The notes: generated from the sequence alone by a model not told the origin. Counted from the stretch's first letter, positions 24,501 to 36,193 are shown. The stretch is DNA of 64,000 nt from Hydractinia symbiolongicarpus (GCF_029227915.1 NC_079883.1:23684001-23748000); one strand, 5' to 3'. Numbers and translations are program-made.

Positions 24501-27500
24501 CAGTCCTTCTCCATCATAAATTTGAACATCCTCATTGTTTAATAATGTTATATTATCTTTTACTTGTTTAATTATATTTTTCTCAATTAAAATGTCCCTC
24601 ACGCCCTCAACACCTGCAGCTGGATCAATGACATAAGCTCCTTTGATCAATGTTTGACTCATTCTAACGAATAGAGTATTTTTTTATATTCAAGTTTTTA
24701 AAGTAACAGCCTGTGTATTTTTGCTGTTCTGTTGTTAACAGCTTAACTAAAATAGCTTACGTAAATAAATCGATGTTTCAAGATTCATGTTACATCTTAA
24801 CAATAATATTTATTCTACATTCATTATGTGGGTGTCATGTTATGTAGACAGTGTGTCTAATTAGGCTGTTTATACGACACATTTGGATGTTTTTTTTTTT
24901 AAATGCTATTATTAGATTTACGATATTTTGACCTTTTTATGATCAACAAACTAGATCAGTTTCTGGTAAAATTGTCCTTGTGAATTCTGATTGTGAGGAT
25001 AGAGTTCATATCTGTTTAAAAACTAAAGATGTTCTGGTGCTACAAAAAGTTAGAAAGTAATATCTGTATGAAATAAAGTATGCTTGTTTAAAGTAAAGTG
25101 AAATATGTATAAAGTGAAATATGTATAAAATGAAGTGAAATGAAGTGAAATATGTATGAAATGAAGTGAAATATATATATGAAATAAAGTATGTTTGTTT
25201 AAAATGAAGTGAAATATGTATAAAATGAAGTGAAATATGCATGAAATGAAGTGAAATATGTATGAAATGAAGTGAAATATATATATGAAATAAAGTATGT
25301 TTGTTTAAAATGAAGTGAAATATGTATGAAATGAAGTGAAATATGCATGAAATGAAGTGAAATATGTATGAAATGAAGTAAAATATATATATGAAATAAA
25401 GTATGTTTGTTTAAAATGAAGTGAAATATGTATGAAATGAAGTGAAATATATATATGAAATAAAGTATGTTTGTTTAAAATGAAGTGAAATATGTATGAA
25501 ATGAAGTGAAATATGCATGAAATGAAGTGAAATATGTATGAAATGAAGTGAAATATATATATGAAATAAAGTATGTTTGTTTAAAATGAAGTGAAATATG
25601 TATGAAATGAAGTGAAATATATATATGAAATAAAGTATGTTTGTTTAAAATGAAGTGAAATATGTATGAAATGAAGTGAAATATGCATGAAATGAAGTGA
25701 AATATGTATGAAATGAAGTGAAATATGCATGAAATAAAGTTAAATATGCATGAAATGAAGTGAAAATGTATGAAATGAAGTGAAATACGTACAAAATGAA
25801 ATGAAATTTGTAATAGGTATATGCTTAATTGTATTGTATGCTAGTAATCAACCTATGCTAGACATGTAAAAAAGTACTTTAGTGTTTTAAGAAGGGGAGG
25901 AAAGTTAGGAAATAAATAGAATATAGTATAATATAAAAGAATAAAATATGGCGTTAGTAAATAATACAATGAGGTATGGCCATATCAAAATAAATGCGAA
26001 TTTGAGGGAACATAAAAACATTTCAGAGAAAGAACAAACAAACCAAGATTTTTGAACGAAACAGAAGTTGTTTTGACAATATATATAGTCCCTTTAATAT
26101 ACCACATTGTTTTAAATCATGAAAAATGTTGCCCAGAAAAAAAAAAAAACAACGTTAAGGATAATTATTTATTGTACAGTTTCTTTAGCTTATATTTTAT
26201 GCAGTGTATGCATTTAAAACTGTACACAAATATGCAGTACTACCCCATCATATCAGATATAATAAATGCTGCTGCATGAGGAAATAATAATGATCCAAGT
26301 AAATCGACCTAGTGTTAAAACTCTACGTACTTACGTTACCACTAGACGGTTAGGGTTGGAACCTATAACGCTACTGTAGTATTGATTTAAAATGTTTTGT
26401 TTTTACTATTTCGCCTACAAGGATAGCATTGGTCAATAATGGTCAATTGAAACGTCATCAAAAAGCTTTTCGTATGCAATTTTTTTTTTTAGAAAAACTG
26501 CCTTCGGGTGGATTTCAACCCACAACCTCTGGGTTCATATTAGTAAGTAAGAGAGTAAGTAAGTAACGGGAAGTTTTAATATCCTAGGGGTACAAATATT
26601 TAATTTGACGACTTTTATATTAATCATTAACCGATTCGACGGCTGGCGAATTAAAGCAGAATGATTTATTGATGCAAAGTACAAAGTTTTTCAGAATTTT
26701 TTCCTGCGTAATGATTCCCCTCATTAAAATAAAGTTGTGTATAATCCTAACGAATCTCCGCATTATAATAGGATTTCATAAGAATTTTTAAGCAGTATTT
26801 TCAAGAAATGGTCAAAGATTCTTAGAGGTACCTACAAATTTCATATGCAAAGTGTCTGATAGATAAATATAAAAAGTATCATAGCCATGCAGCATTTCCC
26901 TTACGCCAGGAACAGCTGTAAATCAATTTTTAGGTTTTGTGAAATGACCCCGTTAATAAATTAAAAATATATTGTTGCAGTGATGTGTAATTGACGTTGA
27001 CATGCGAGATAGTTTATGCAGCCCCTGCATCTTGTTTTCCTTTAGTTTCGGGTTGAATTCGATGCATGCTCTCTACAAAAGATATCACCCATCTATAATT
27101 TACTGGATGGTGCCTTATTTCCTGTTATCGCCTTCAAAAGGGTATGTAAAAAATTATTACCTCAACTATCATCATTGTACTTCAAATATGGCTACATCAA
27201 ATTCATATGTAAATCTGGTTCCAAGCTTTTCCACGGTGAATCTAATGTTTGTTGGGGTTTGATATTATTATTTTGGGGAATAGCCAATTCAACATTTTCT
27301 ATTCCAGTATCATTTACAGAAATTGCAGTAGAAGCCACAATTTTAAAGAGTTGTTACTATAAGCTCAAGAGGATTAAAGCAGCATAGAGAAGGTAGCTAT
27401 GCCACGCCTATAGCTTCATCATGAGTCAATTATATGTTGAGAGTGGAGGGAGGGGGCGGGGGCAATTATAAAGTAGGTTATTATAACCTTGTTTAATTTT

Positions 27501-30500
27501 GGATAGGGTGGTCTTGTTTATTCTTGTGTTGTATTTGAAGCAACAGAAAACTCGCTGGAAAATTATGTCATAGACAGGTAAAGATTTGTTTAGTTTTTAA
27601 ATAATTATTTCGCAATAGTGGGAGCATAATGCAGATTTTCTTATATTAATAAAGTTGGAACTTAATTATTCTTAATTATTCATATTTTATTCCGTATTTA
27701 TGCAATATATAACACACTTTTTTCCTATATATCTAAAAAACTATGGAAAGGATAGGAATTAATGATATACAAATGAATAAATTTTTTATTTGTAGCCCAG
27801 GTATTGTTCTTGCATATGAAATGTTGGAAAACATGGCAGCATTGGTGGGGCCATACAAGACTGGCACTGTAAGTAAGGTTGTCATTGACGACAAAGAGTG
27901 ATTTGGGCAATCCTAATTGGCTTATTTAGAAAATATGTGTTTCCTTATGGTGTGAAATTTGTCCAGACTCGACTTCACATTGTTATCTGTGGTAGTTGTT
28001 TTGGGGGTGAATACTTTACAAAGCCAAAATATCCTTTTTTTTATTTATTATTTAGAATTTGAAAGATAAGATTCCTTTGTTGAATAAATATGTGAGCATA
28101 GGCTTTCCATTTGGTTTACCATCAGAACTTGATGTGAACACAGTACTTGCAATTAGTGCTACTGCAGATGGAGCTGCTTTACCTAAACTAAAGGTATATA
28201 TATCATGTTTAAACCAGTTTTTCACTATTTCCCTGTATGTAGCTAGCATAGCATACAGATAGTACAGTACAGACAGGCATCCTACCTAAAAACCTACCCC
28301 TTTAAAGCTGAATCACCTAACAAATTCCAAAGAAGAAAGTAAACATGTGGATGCTTTTTAAATGAGGCCCTGCAGATAAACTCTACTGACAGGTGGCTTT
28401 TAATATTTCTTGTTTTTAAAAGCTAATCTACCAAATTTATCGCTGAGGAATTTTACCTCTGTTTGATACTTTTTCTGCAAATCTTTATTTTTTTCTTTTC
28501 ACTAAGCTTAATCTCATATATTATATATTTTAACAAAAGATTTCATTGCCATGGGGGTAAGAAAAAGTTAAGGTCATTATTGGTGAATTTACTATTTTTT
28601 GCATAGTGGCTGATTACACAATATTCTGATGTTTAATGTTGTGTGTGTGTATTTATCTTTATTGTTGTTATTGTTTTCTCACAACAGGCACCTTCTTGGA
28701 GACCTATTGCTTTTAAAGGCAAGCAAACTCTTCAATTGGAGATTATTGAAGACATCAGAGCGTTGCAGGTATGAAACATTCAATTTTGTGAGTTACAATA
28801 ATTACAAAAGTACTGCACAAATATTCTAAAAACATTAAGTGTATAATTTCAGAATCATTTAGTTATAATGACCAATACTTTTCGTTTCGCACAAGACAAC
28901 AAACAACATTTGTCCGTATCAATTTTGTTACGTTGAGAATCATGCCTAATGTGATCACATCGTTTACTAACTGTTTTTTCAGTTTGATAACTCTGATATA
29001 GCAGACATATTTGAAGTATATGGCACAATAGTTTGTAAGGTAAGTCACTTTATTGTCATCAGAGGATTTCGTATAACTATATTGCGTGAGAATTCATTGA
29101 AGTGGTGGAAATTTCAATTCAAATATTTTTATTTTCGTAACTTTTCCTAATTATACGTATTAAAGGTTTATTGTAGTAGCCTGTGCAAAATGGAAATTCC
29201 GTTGTAAAAATCTATGATATGCTAAAACTCTGTCGACTGCGAATCGTCCTTTGCTATGCATCAAGTATGATGTTTTTATAATTTTGTTAATCTATTTGTT
29301 AAAGGTGGATGTGGAAGAATCTCCTGAAGTGAGCATTTCTCTGCTGGCACCTCTCGACTGTAGTATTTTTAATCAAATGGTTTACCACCCATCAGTACAA
29401 TTGATTGACGAGTTGACAATCACAACGGTGAAGGGTGATCAGCGTAGAAATGAGAACGAATATGAGTATAGAAAGTTGAGATTCTGCCCTCCATATGATG
29501 CGTTCAAGTTGTGCTATTATAAAGTAGACGTTGCAGGAGAGTCTAATTTTCCTGTAAAAGCATTCTATCAAATGAAGGTAAATCACTATACCAACAAAGG
29601 AGAGTGTTTGCAAAATTTTTTTTAAAAACCACAAGTCTTCGATATCTATCTTACTGCCCTAGATTAAGAAATTAAAACTATTTTGTTGCCTTTTGTTTCG
29701 TTAACCTTTAACAGCTCAAAAACAAATCCTATTATTGCGGAGATGATGTAGTTGTAGCGCATTCGGCTTGTAATCATAATGTTTCAGATTTGAGTTCCAA
29801 ATGCAGCGGTGTCAGCCCATTTGGTGCCTTCTACTGACCACTAACCGGTTTCTTTGACAGACAAGAGATTGAAGCAACGATATACGTATCCCTAGCAGTA
29901 AAATAACATAATTACAGTCGGAGTGAGGAAGAGCCAGCCATTAGGATTGAATACCAAAGACATTAAAACTTCCCGTTACTTACTTACCTACTTACTATAG
30001 GTACCACGTCTCTGGATCAATGGGTCTTAAAAAAGCTTTTAAATATCCACAATATTGACCTATATTGGGTCGTCCAGTGTGGATATACGGTTTTTAAGGT
30101 TTAAAAATTTTTGCTGACGATGACGTATATTTTATCTTCTTTTTTTATGCGTCGTGGATGTTTGCTTCTCAGTCTAACGTACGGAAGTTTTTTATTTACT
30201 TTATGGCTTGACTTAAGACATTTAATCTGATGCAGAAATTTATTTTTACAAATGCTTTTTTCCGATTTCCTACTTAAAGAATGAACTGTGTTGATAACAA
30301 ATTGCATTTGAATGTATTATTTACACTGATCTGTACTCTTTTCAAACTGATGAAAAAATACTTTAAAGACATTAAGGTTTGACAGCTCACTAGATTTCAC
30401 TGGACTGTGGCGTAAAAAGAAATTTCATAGTCCCGACGATGTTTTTCTCCCACTAGGAAGGTAAAATTATAAGAAATTTGGGGAATTGACAGATTAGATT

Positions 30501-33500
30501 TTTTCACCAAAATACTCTGATACACAACAACATATATTCTGAGGTTGAAATTCGTTAAACTAAGTTTATCAACATTGATTAAAAAACCCTCACTTGAGCA
30601 TGATTTGATTTTAAAAGCTAGGTAGCAAGTATGCTTATAGTTTAGTTTAGTATTTAATCTGCGTTGTTTTTTACAGGCTGACTCACGAAATGCAAGTATT
30701 ATGATTCAGCTGCAGCTATCAGAAAACATGAAAAGTGGTTTCGAATATTTCGAAATAAACATTCCATTTTTTAACAGGCTAGTGCATTTTTTTTTTTTTA
30801 ATTTAACCAACGATTAACAACCTTTAGCCTCCACCCTCTCTCTCTCTCTCTCCCTCTCTCTTTCCCTCTCTCTCTCTCTAAAATAAAGAATAATTATCAT
30901 AGTAAAGTCTTTTCAACCAGTTTTCATCTTAAACATGCCCGAAACCATTATGTTAACTCTACAACTAAGAGCGGAACATAAGCCAGGGACAAACAAAATG
31001 ACCACCACCAAACCACTGCCTCTAAAATTAAGAAAACCTTAAATAATAATCTCCTACTATGTTTTGTTTACAAATTATGCGTGTGTTGGTTTCATCCATT
31101 TTTGTTATTGTTCTAAACTGTCAGACATATTGCGTAAATTACTTGTCATATTAATATTTATAACATGATAATATTTAAAATATATTAATATTTTTTTTGT
31201 ATTCCTACTTGTCTCGCGGAAATCAATCAACCAGATAGAATGGATCATATAAGGAGTTTTGTACATTAATTAGGATACTAAAGTCCTTAAGTATGATTTT
31301 TATAATCCCAAAATTCCCTAAGAAGTCTCTATTTGCGTGAAAGTAAAGCAAAAAAACTATTTAAAAGTTAAATAAATGCAGTTTGGTATATAACTTTTTT
31401 CGTGATTTTGTTTTTCGTTTTAACGCAATGAAGAGCAAGCGAAACTTAAATGGATTTACCTGGATTTATAACATAAAAAACAAATAATCTAATCCTCAGA
31501 AAACTTTGAAAATCCTTATTTTTGAACCGTTTTAACTCATTTTACCCACGAATCCGTCATTATTAGGCCGGATATAAAAATTCTAAAAAATAAACAGACT
31601 TCGTCACATTTAAGGGTCAACTGTCCTTCGAATTAGTGCAAAACATTAAAACAACTATGATCCAATCCTGAAACATATTTTTTCTATCGTTTTGCCATTT
31701 TTGATCCGATAAAAAATTTTTAAAAAATTGACTTTCTCATATTCAAGGGTCTATTATTTCCTGTCATTTTGAAAAAAAAAATGAGAAAAACTAATGATCC
31801 AATCCTGAGAAATGTCCTAAAAACAGTATTTTTGGACCGTTTTTACTCATTTTACGCATAAATGCGCCAAGGGTCTATTGTTCTCTATATTTGTGCAAAA
31901 ATCAGAAAACACTAATGATCGAATTCTTAGCAAAGCTGATAACGGACGGACGCACAGATGGACAGAAGTCGTTTTATAGGAACTCACCTGAACCAGGTAG
32001 ATCCTTAAGATACAGAAAGACGAAGCAAGTTTAAGTGACAAAAGTACTGGTAAATAAGTAATCAAAGTTATATCCACTTATTCTGTACAGTTTTGCCTAA
32101 AATATGCTATCACGTTGTGTTTTAAAAATTCTTTGTTGGATTTTTATAGTGGAAAACATACTTTTTAAGAGACGTAACGAAATTTGTAGGCATGTAAGCT
32201 CTTATTATCCGCTCAAATAACAAAACAGAAATCATCGTATAATGCCAAAAAAATTATACGTTCTACTTTTACGGTCTCGACATGTGTTTTAAATTACACG
32301 CAAAACACTTTAGTCTTTTATCTTTATGTCGGAAACTTAATATTTGAAGTGTTGTCGTGAACTTTATAAAGTCTCAAAGGGACTGAGCGCCCTAATAATT
32401 TATCTCGGAAAATAACTTCGATTCGTAGTAATTAATGCATTTAATTTTTTGCCCTAAACTTTTGTATGCGAAAACAATTGCTGCATTTCCACGAGAACTG
32501 CTCAGGAAAGTCAGCCAAAAATATTTTAGGGCCTTCTACTCGCTTAAAAAACAAGCTACTGCCATCCAGTTAATTAAGAAGTATAGAAAAAAGATTTTGA
32601 AATTATGATTTAATTTATGCAAATTTATGGTAATTTATAGACACAACTTAATGCTGTCCAGTTAATTTAAAAGTATAGAAAAAAGATTTTAAAATCTTGA
32701 TTTTATTCATGCTAATTTATGTTAATTTATAAACATAATAATTTTGTACTATTATTTAGGGGACCCATATTGAATGTAAAAGCTGTGAGTTCTTCAATGA
32801 ATTTGGTCATCTCGAGTGATAAATCTTCAGTAAAATGGATTATTGGTTAGTTTGTTTGCTAGTTCTTAATTCTTTGTTCGTTGGTTTGAAACTGAAAAAA
32901 TTAACCTGACCACTGCTGCTATTACAGAATGAGGAGAAGTCCAGTTCTTATTTTCGTAACGCAAGAAAAAATTTTTTAGGCTAAACGGAGAAATTATGAA
33001 ACTAAATTGTAGCTTGAAAATTGCTAGTTTAGCTCTGGCTTCTTCCTTAGACTTTACATGTTATCACGTTGTTTTGATACTTGTGTTTATTTCACCAGGT
33101 CCATGTATATTTTTGATACCATTTGTTTTGAATTTATAGGTTCGAAGTTTCCCGGCAAAACTCGCGACATATCATTGGAAGCAACAGTAACATTCGATCA
33201 CTTATCTGAAAACGTTCGCTATGATGAACTTCTTGTTGGATTGAATGCGTACATTGAAGTGAGTTCTTTTTTTCAAATAGTAAACTATATTATGATACGT
33301 CGAATCTGCTTGGAAAATGTCATAAAAATCACCTTTTGTAGGAAAGTCATTTTATATTTCGATGATGATCGGGTGATATTATTTAAGGCTACTATAGCTA
33401 TTTTCCACATTGTTTCGTTGGCCTGTCTACCATTAAATTTGAAAAAATTATCATATCACTTATGAGTTTAAAATATTTTTGCCACCTTTTAAAATTTCCT

Positions 33501-36193
33501 TTTGCTACCATACTGATGCTTTGCTTGCAGTGCGGCATTGCTTAGCAGTAAAGTTATTTTAGCTAGTAGTAGTTTTGTATCATTTGTGAACATAATCTCT
33601 TTTTAAAAACATCCTTATAATCATTCTTAAACTAATAGATTTCCCGAACAAACTGTCAGATGATGGTTATAAATATAAATTCGATAAGCATGTTTCGCCC
33701 GTGTAAGGACTGATTTGTACTACACAAGACTCATCGTCAGCTAACCAGAAAATTTGCCGGCTTCGCTTCATTGATAAGTACTTTAAACACATTACCATGT
33801 AGCCTTGGGTAAACCTTTTGGTCGCACTGAGTCATTGGAGTTTAATGATTAACGTACTTTGATAGCTACAATCCTGAAAATATTTTTGAAATTGACCGGT
33901 TTTAAAGTGGCCAAGATGACTCACCTTCAAACGCATGGCTTTGTTCTGCAGATGTGTAGGCCAGGTAAACAACATCGAAATGCGTTACTGCCAGATTCGC
34001 GAGATCAGAATTATTAAACAATCCACATGATTGGGTAAAACGGGCATGCTGGCGTCACTTAAAAATTAGTATTGTTTAAGATTTTAATCAATATCTAAAG
34101 AACCTAGGTTCTATGTTCGTTACCAAATCGAAACATATGAACTTTTGCAATTTCGTAGTGCATATGCCTTTTATAGGAACAGTGCATGTAACGAATATCC
34201 CTTTTTTGTAATATATTACGTCTGAAATTGCAGTTTTGTAGGCTTTTTATTCATCTCGTTTAGCTTGTTTGGAAGACAAATGACTTCACTTTCAGCGGAA
34301 TTAAATTCGATTCGAAATCTGTAGAACTTTATCCTAATAGCAAGATCAAGGTTTCATCGGGTCAGTATTTTATATATTTTTTTAAGGTCTTTAAAACATT
34401 CCAATATAACGACAATCGACTTTACTATGCTCATTACAGATTTTATTTTCCAAAATCAGCTTTGCATTATAGTAGAATAAAGTCATTAAGAAGAGTTGGG
34501 AAGAAAAATCTGGTCCTTCCTCATTCCTTTATTTAATCATTTTGTCGAGAAGAAACCAGGCCTATTTTATTTCCGTCTTTAGTCTAATTCTTTATATATG
34601 TTTACATAGTTCCGAACGGAGTGAGTTCATGTAAGCACAATTTACCTAAAATAAAAACATCGTCCATGAATTGAAAATTTCCGTGTAAATAGGACACGAT
34701 TTAATTGCAGTACACTCTATAGTTCGAGTTCCTATTAATCGAACATGTCCTTAATTATTTTATTTATTTATTTTTTTTTATTTCGCTATTGCACATGTGT
34801 ACTCTTAAAAAGAATCGTTGCTGGAGATAAGTAAAAAAAATGTCGAAACACAAGGTAGTTGCTTGTATTCAATAGGGGTATTGTCATCATTTAAGATTTC
34901 TCTTTGCATTTGCCTATTTTCTTATTCAATTGCGTCGGGAAGTTGCCAGGCATTTTCCATACCAAATAATAACACAATTTTTTTACCGCGTCATACTGTA
35001 AACGGGAAAATTTTCGCAAAGCTGGTCGGTAGGCTAGATGCACGATTCACGCTAAAAGTCATCAATTAAAAAATGTTATCAAAAAGTAAAAAAAAAAAAA
35101 TAATAACCAAAACTTACCTTGTTTCGCGTTCTATATTCGCCACTTTCCGTCCTCACAAAAAATAGAAATCCACAAATAGCTTTATTTACAATGGCATGCG
35201 CGACTTTAATTTTTGGCAGACGTCGGTTTCCTTTAATGTTTCTTTCAAGAAAAAAAAAATTAACAGTTCAGTTGGTAAAAATCGTAAACTTTTTTTGCGT
35301 TTGAATTCTTAGATTACATTACGATAGAAAAGTTAAGAACGAAAAATTCCGTATGTTTCTAAAGAAATATTTCATCGTGTATGCCCACCTTAAGAAGAAT
35401 TTCTCATAATTCACTTTCTATTATTCGAACCTCTCTAATTCGAACATCTCCGTATTTCGAACGATTTTTTCTGTCCCTTGGCGTTTTTTCTCTCTATTTT
35501 TCGAACATCGTTAATAAAGTTTATCGCGTATACCGAGTAGAATGTCTTTAAGCACAGATTCGAATGTTGATTTTTATAAGAGAATCCCTTAATTTACTTT
35601 GGGACGAATGGCGTATAAATCGTATAAAATTAATTTGAGGAACCTATCTCTGTCAAGGATGTTGCTCAAATGTTCCAACCAAGCCCCTAAGAACACATTG
35701 TCAACTGGAAGAAAAGAAGAAAGAAAAAAAACTTTCTACTATTAAAACTCTCCGTAACTCGAACGCCTTCCCCCACCCCTGCGAGTTCGAATTATAGAGA
35801 GTCTACTGTCCGGCTCTAGTTCATACAACAACAACCTAGGATCTGTCTGCTAGTAAGCCCTAAAATACTATACTTTCGTTAAAATTTTGTAAACAAAACA
35901 AACTTTTATCGAGTTACATTTGACAGTTAGTAATTTTTCACGCATGATGACAAAAATTTTACGGGTATTTTTTTTTCAAAGATGTCTTTATATACATATA
36001 TTTCCCGAATACATAATTTCCGAACTTTAACAAAAAATTTGCGAAAATTGCGAAATGGTTCATAGAGGCGAAAATTAATACTAAATAGATATGTTTACTT
36101 CTTAAATATCGTTTAGCTTCACAGTTCAAGAGCGTTGAATACAAAGTATGGAATTCACACGGGGAAGTTACCGACACAACATTCTCGCCTTAG
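15576..36193 (+). CDS. AP5M1: AP-5 complex subunit mu-1
   Basis: Fourteen exons: 15576-15652, 16718-16841, 27046-27141, 27507-27577, 27796-27868, 28056-28193, 28688-28768, 28983-29039, 29305-29577, 30677-30777, 32760-32845, 33140-33258, 34264-34360 and 36117-36193. Every junction keeps phase and the sum is exactly 490 codons including the stop (human AP5M1 is 490 residues). The protein is the medium subunit of the AP-5 adaptor, which works with SPG11/SPG15 in retrieval from late endosomes and lysosomes. Landmarks matching AP5M1: MAFRAVYVIEV start; IYNLLDGALFPVIAFK; GFPFGL; WRPIAFKGKQTLQLEI; IFEVYGTIVCK; FKLCYYKV and FYQMK; FEINIPFFNRGPI; SVKWIIGSKFPG; and the closing VEYKVWNS. The mu-homology domain occupies roughly the C-terminal 60%. 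Exon 10 appears to use a GC donor. Intron 2 (10.2 kb) hosts an antisense gene and a retroelement relic. Confidence 0.93.
16842..18560 (+). other. Proximal part of AP5M1 intron 2
   Basis: Apart from the tandem duplication listed at 17543-17758 this is AT-rich intron sequence with no coding signal that I can support. Confidence 0.5.
17543..17758. repeat. Tandem duplication, about 105-bp unit
   Basis: Two adjacent, nearly identical copies start ctgtaaactc at 17543 and 17648. Both contain gaggca(g/a)aaaattcaccat and end in a gtttacatttttt tract followed by A-runs. It lies in AP5M1 intron 2. Confidence 0.85.
18600..22320 (+). mobile_element. Decayed DIRS-like retroelement in AP5M1 intron 2
   Basis: Broken coding pieces stand in element order. 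A gag-like charged segment covers about 18857-19640. RT follows: FRIILNLKSLNENLNSVHFK at about 19990-20050, DIKDAYYSVPI near 20105 in another frame, a remnant HIDDIFNTG near 20260, and MVYLGFEIDSTKMTVKLT near 20390. RNase H traces are LETDASNSGWGAV near 20740 and LSDNTTAVHSVNKMG near 20910. A tyrosine recombinase runs 21329-22320, with Arg I in CLLSGQRDQTI, H-x-x-R in FSPHSTRAAL, AGW near 22230 and the Tyr in FAKHYNRTI in a shifted frame. Numerous stops, frameshifts and an internal RT deletion near 20220 show it is dead. It is a different DIRS lineage from the 2-5 kb element and still retains RT. Confidence 0.85.
21329..22320 (+). pseudogene. Tyrosine recombinase pseudogene of the decayed DIRS element
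   Basis: A 196-codon open piece (21329-21919) gives the core-binding domain (YASCIERFIRHCNERDLDP, VAEYLVYL) and the Arg I motif SGQRDQ. The frame then shifts near 21900, and a second piece carries the domain toward the catalytic HSTR motif near 22160. A stop (TAG near 22110) and another frameshift separate AGW from the Tyr motif. The residues remain recognisable but no single frame encodes them, so it cannot make an active recombinase. Confidence 0.8.
22470..22720. repeat. Degenerate tandem repeat
   Basis: Two diverged units, with a third fragment, share GGCCAAAATTGGT (near 22483 and 22580), AAGTATGCTGAACAT (near 22522 and 22647), GACATAAAAAT and a TTTTGTCAMCTAAATG block. It lies between the dead DIRS element and the amidohydrolase gene. 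Confidence 0.65.
22950..22955 (-). promoter_or_regulatory. Polyadenylation signal of the nested amidohydrolase
   Basis: AATAAA on the minus strand about 107 bases past the stop at 23062. The distance is ordinary for an animal 3' UTR. Confidence 0.45.
23062..24662 (-). CDS. Amidohydrolase/deacetylase-family metallohydrolase (Atu3266-like)
   Basis: Three exons on the minus strand, 24662-24440, 24119-23931 and 23825-23062, in phase, encode 391 residues. The protein belongs to the amidohydrolase TIM-barrel superfamily, in the bacterial-type deacetylase/'provisional dihydroorotase' group. Metal-site candidates: H64 and H66 (GLIDAHVHCF), the bridging Lys167 (IGIKVRLSESV), H202 (PLMTHHAF), H233 (DIYTHMYHSY) and D289 (PDTISTDLHT). 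Group signatures GTTSVIDAGSAGAANF, LFDVGHGMGGFHWENAE, MSKFLHLGMPLVKIIEAVT and GKEADVTLLKI are all present. It is full length with no signal peptide, so probably cytosolic. Characterised bacterial relatives cleave small N- or O-acetyl compounds; the animal substrate is unknown. It lies wholly inside AP5M1 intron 2, antisense. An AG immediately precedes the ATG, a possible splice or trans-splice acceptor. Confidence 0.9.
25064..25812. repeat. Minisatellite with higher-order organisation
   Basis: About 750 bp built from a roughly 20-21-bp unit (gtatgaaatgaagtgaaat). A variant block containing TATGTTTGTTTA interrupts it near 25082 (diverged), 25192, 25299, 25403, 25469, 25573 and 25639. Spacing is about 110, 107, 104, 66, 104 and 66 bp, so long and short super-units alternate at the end. 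It lies in AP5M1 intron 2, upstream of the antisense amidohydrolase start. Confidence 0.92.
25820..27045 (+). other. Distal part of AP5M1 intron 2
   Basis: AT-rich intron sequence up to the acceptor TTTCCTTTAG|TTT at 27045. Besides the SINE-tail/tRNA-like fragment listed separately I see nothing coding. Confidence 0.5.
26489..26600 (-). mobile_element. SINE tail fragment next to a tRNA-like sequence
   Basis: The minus strand carries ATTAAAACTTCCCGTTACTT followed by ACTT repeats, the same 3' tail as the SINE at 29737-29998. Next to it, 26489-26535 holds a T-arm/B-box-like GGGTTGAAATCC, also on the minus strand, from another tRNA-derived element or a tRNA relic. Only the tail match is firm. 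Confidence 0.5.
29737..29998 (+). mobile_element. tRNA-derived SINE
   Basis: The head resembles a tRNA, possibly tRNA-Thr(TGT): GCGGAGATGATGTAGTTGTA, then GCGCATTCGGCTTGTAATC and a B-box-like GATTTGAGTTCC. A body of about 180 bp follows and ends in ATTAAAACTTCCCG plus (TTAC)n. The tail is shared with the fragment at 26540-26580. It lies in AP5M1 intron 9. Confidence 0.78.
30837..30881. repeat. (CT)n microsatellite
   Basis: A short imperfect CT tract in AP5M1 intron 10, about 60 bases after the unusual GC donor. Confidence 0.9.
31480..31930. repeat. Degenerate tandem repeat in AP5M1 intron 10
   Basis: Three or four diverged units carry CTAATGATCCAATCCTGAGA-like starts (near 31490, 31657, 31792 and 31913), a TTTTGGACCGTTTTWACTCAT-like middle and an AAGGGTCTATT element. 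Unit spacing of about 120-170 bp is irregular. Confidence 0.6.
32562..32745. repeat. Tandem duplication just before AP5M1 exon 11
   Basis: Two copies of about 88 bp share CCAGTTAATT, AAGTATAGAAAAAAGATTTT and a TTTATGSWAATTTATGKTAATTTATA tail. The second copy ends about 15-20 bases before the exon 11 acceptor at 32759, so the duplication may have placed an extra branch-point region there. Confidence 0.75.
34708..35808. mobile_element. Non-autonomous pogo/Tigger-like TIR element
   Basis: The right end read inward is CAGTAGACTCTCTATAATTC and then GAAC, the typical pogo/Tigger terminus. The left end is CAGTACACTCTATAGTTCGA. Subterminal TTCGAAC/ATCGAAC motifs recur at 34730s and 35430-35510. No transposase remains in the 1.1 kb, and the flanking bases are no longer TA/TA. 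It lies in the last AP5M1 intron. Confidence 0.75.

Noticed and set aside
25006-25242. Minus-strand frame rich in His, Phe and Ile over the minisatellite
   Set aside because: It is the translation of the tandem repeat and carries no independent coding evidence.
36116-36124. Acceptor at CACAG (36124) for the last AP5M1 exon
   Set aside because: It would put a TGA in frame four codons later; the TTTAG at 36116 keeps the frame and the conserved WNS end.
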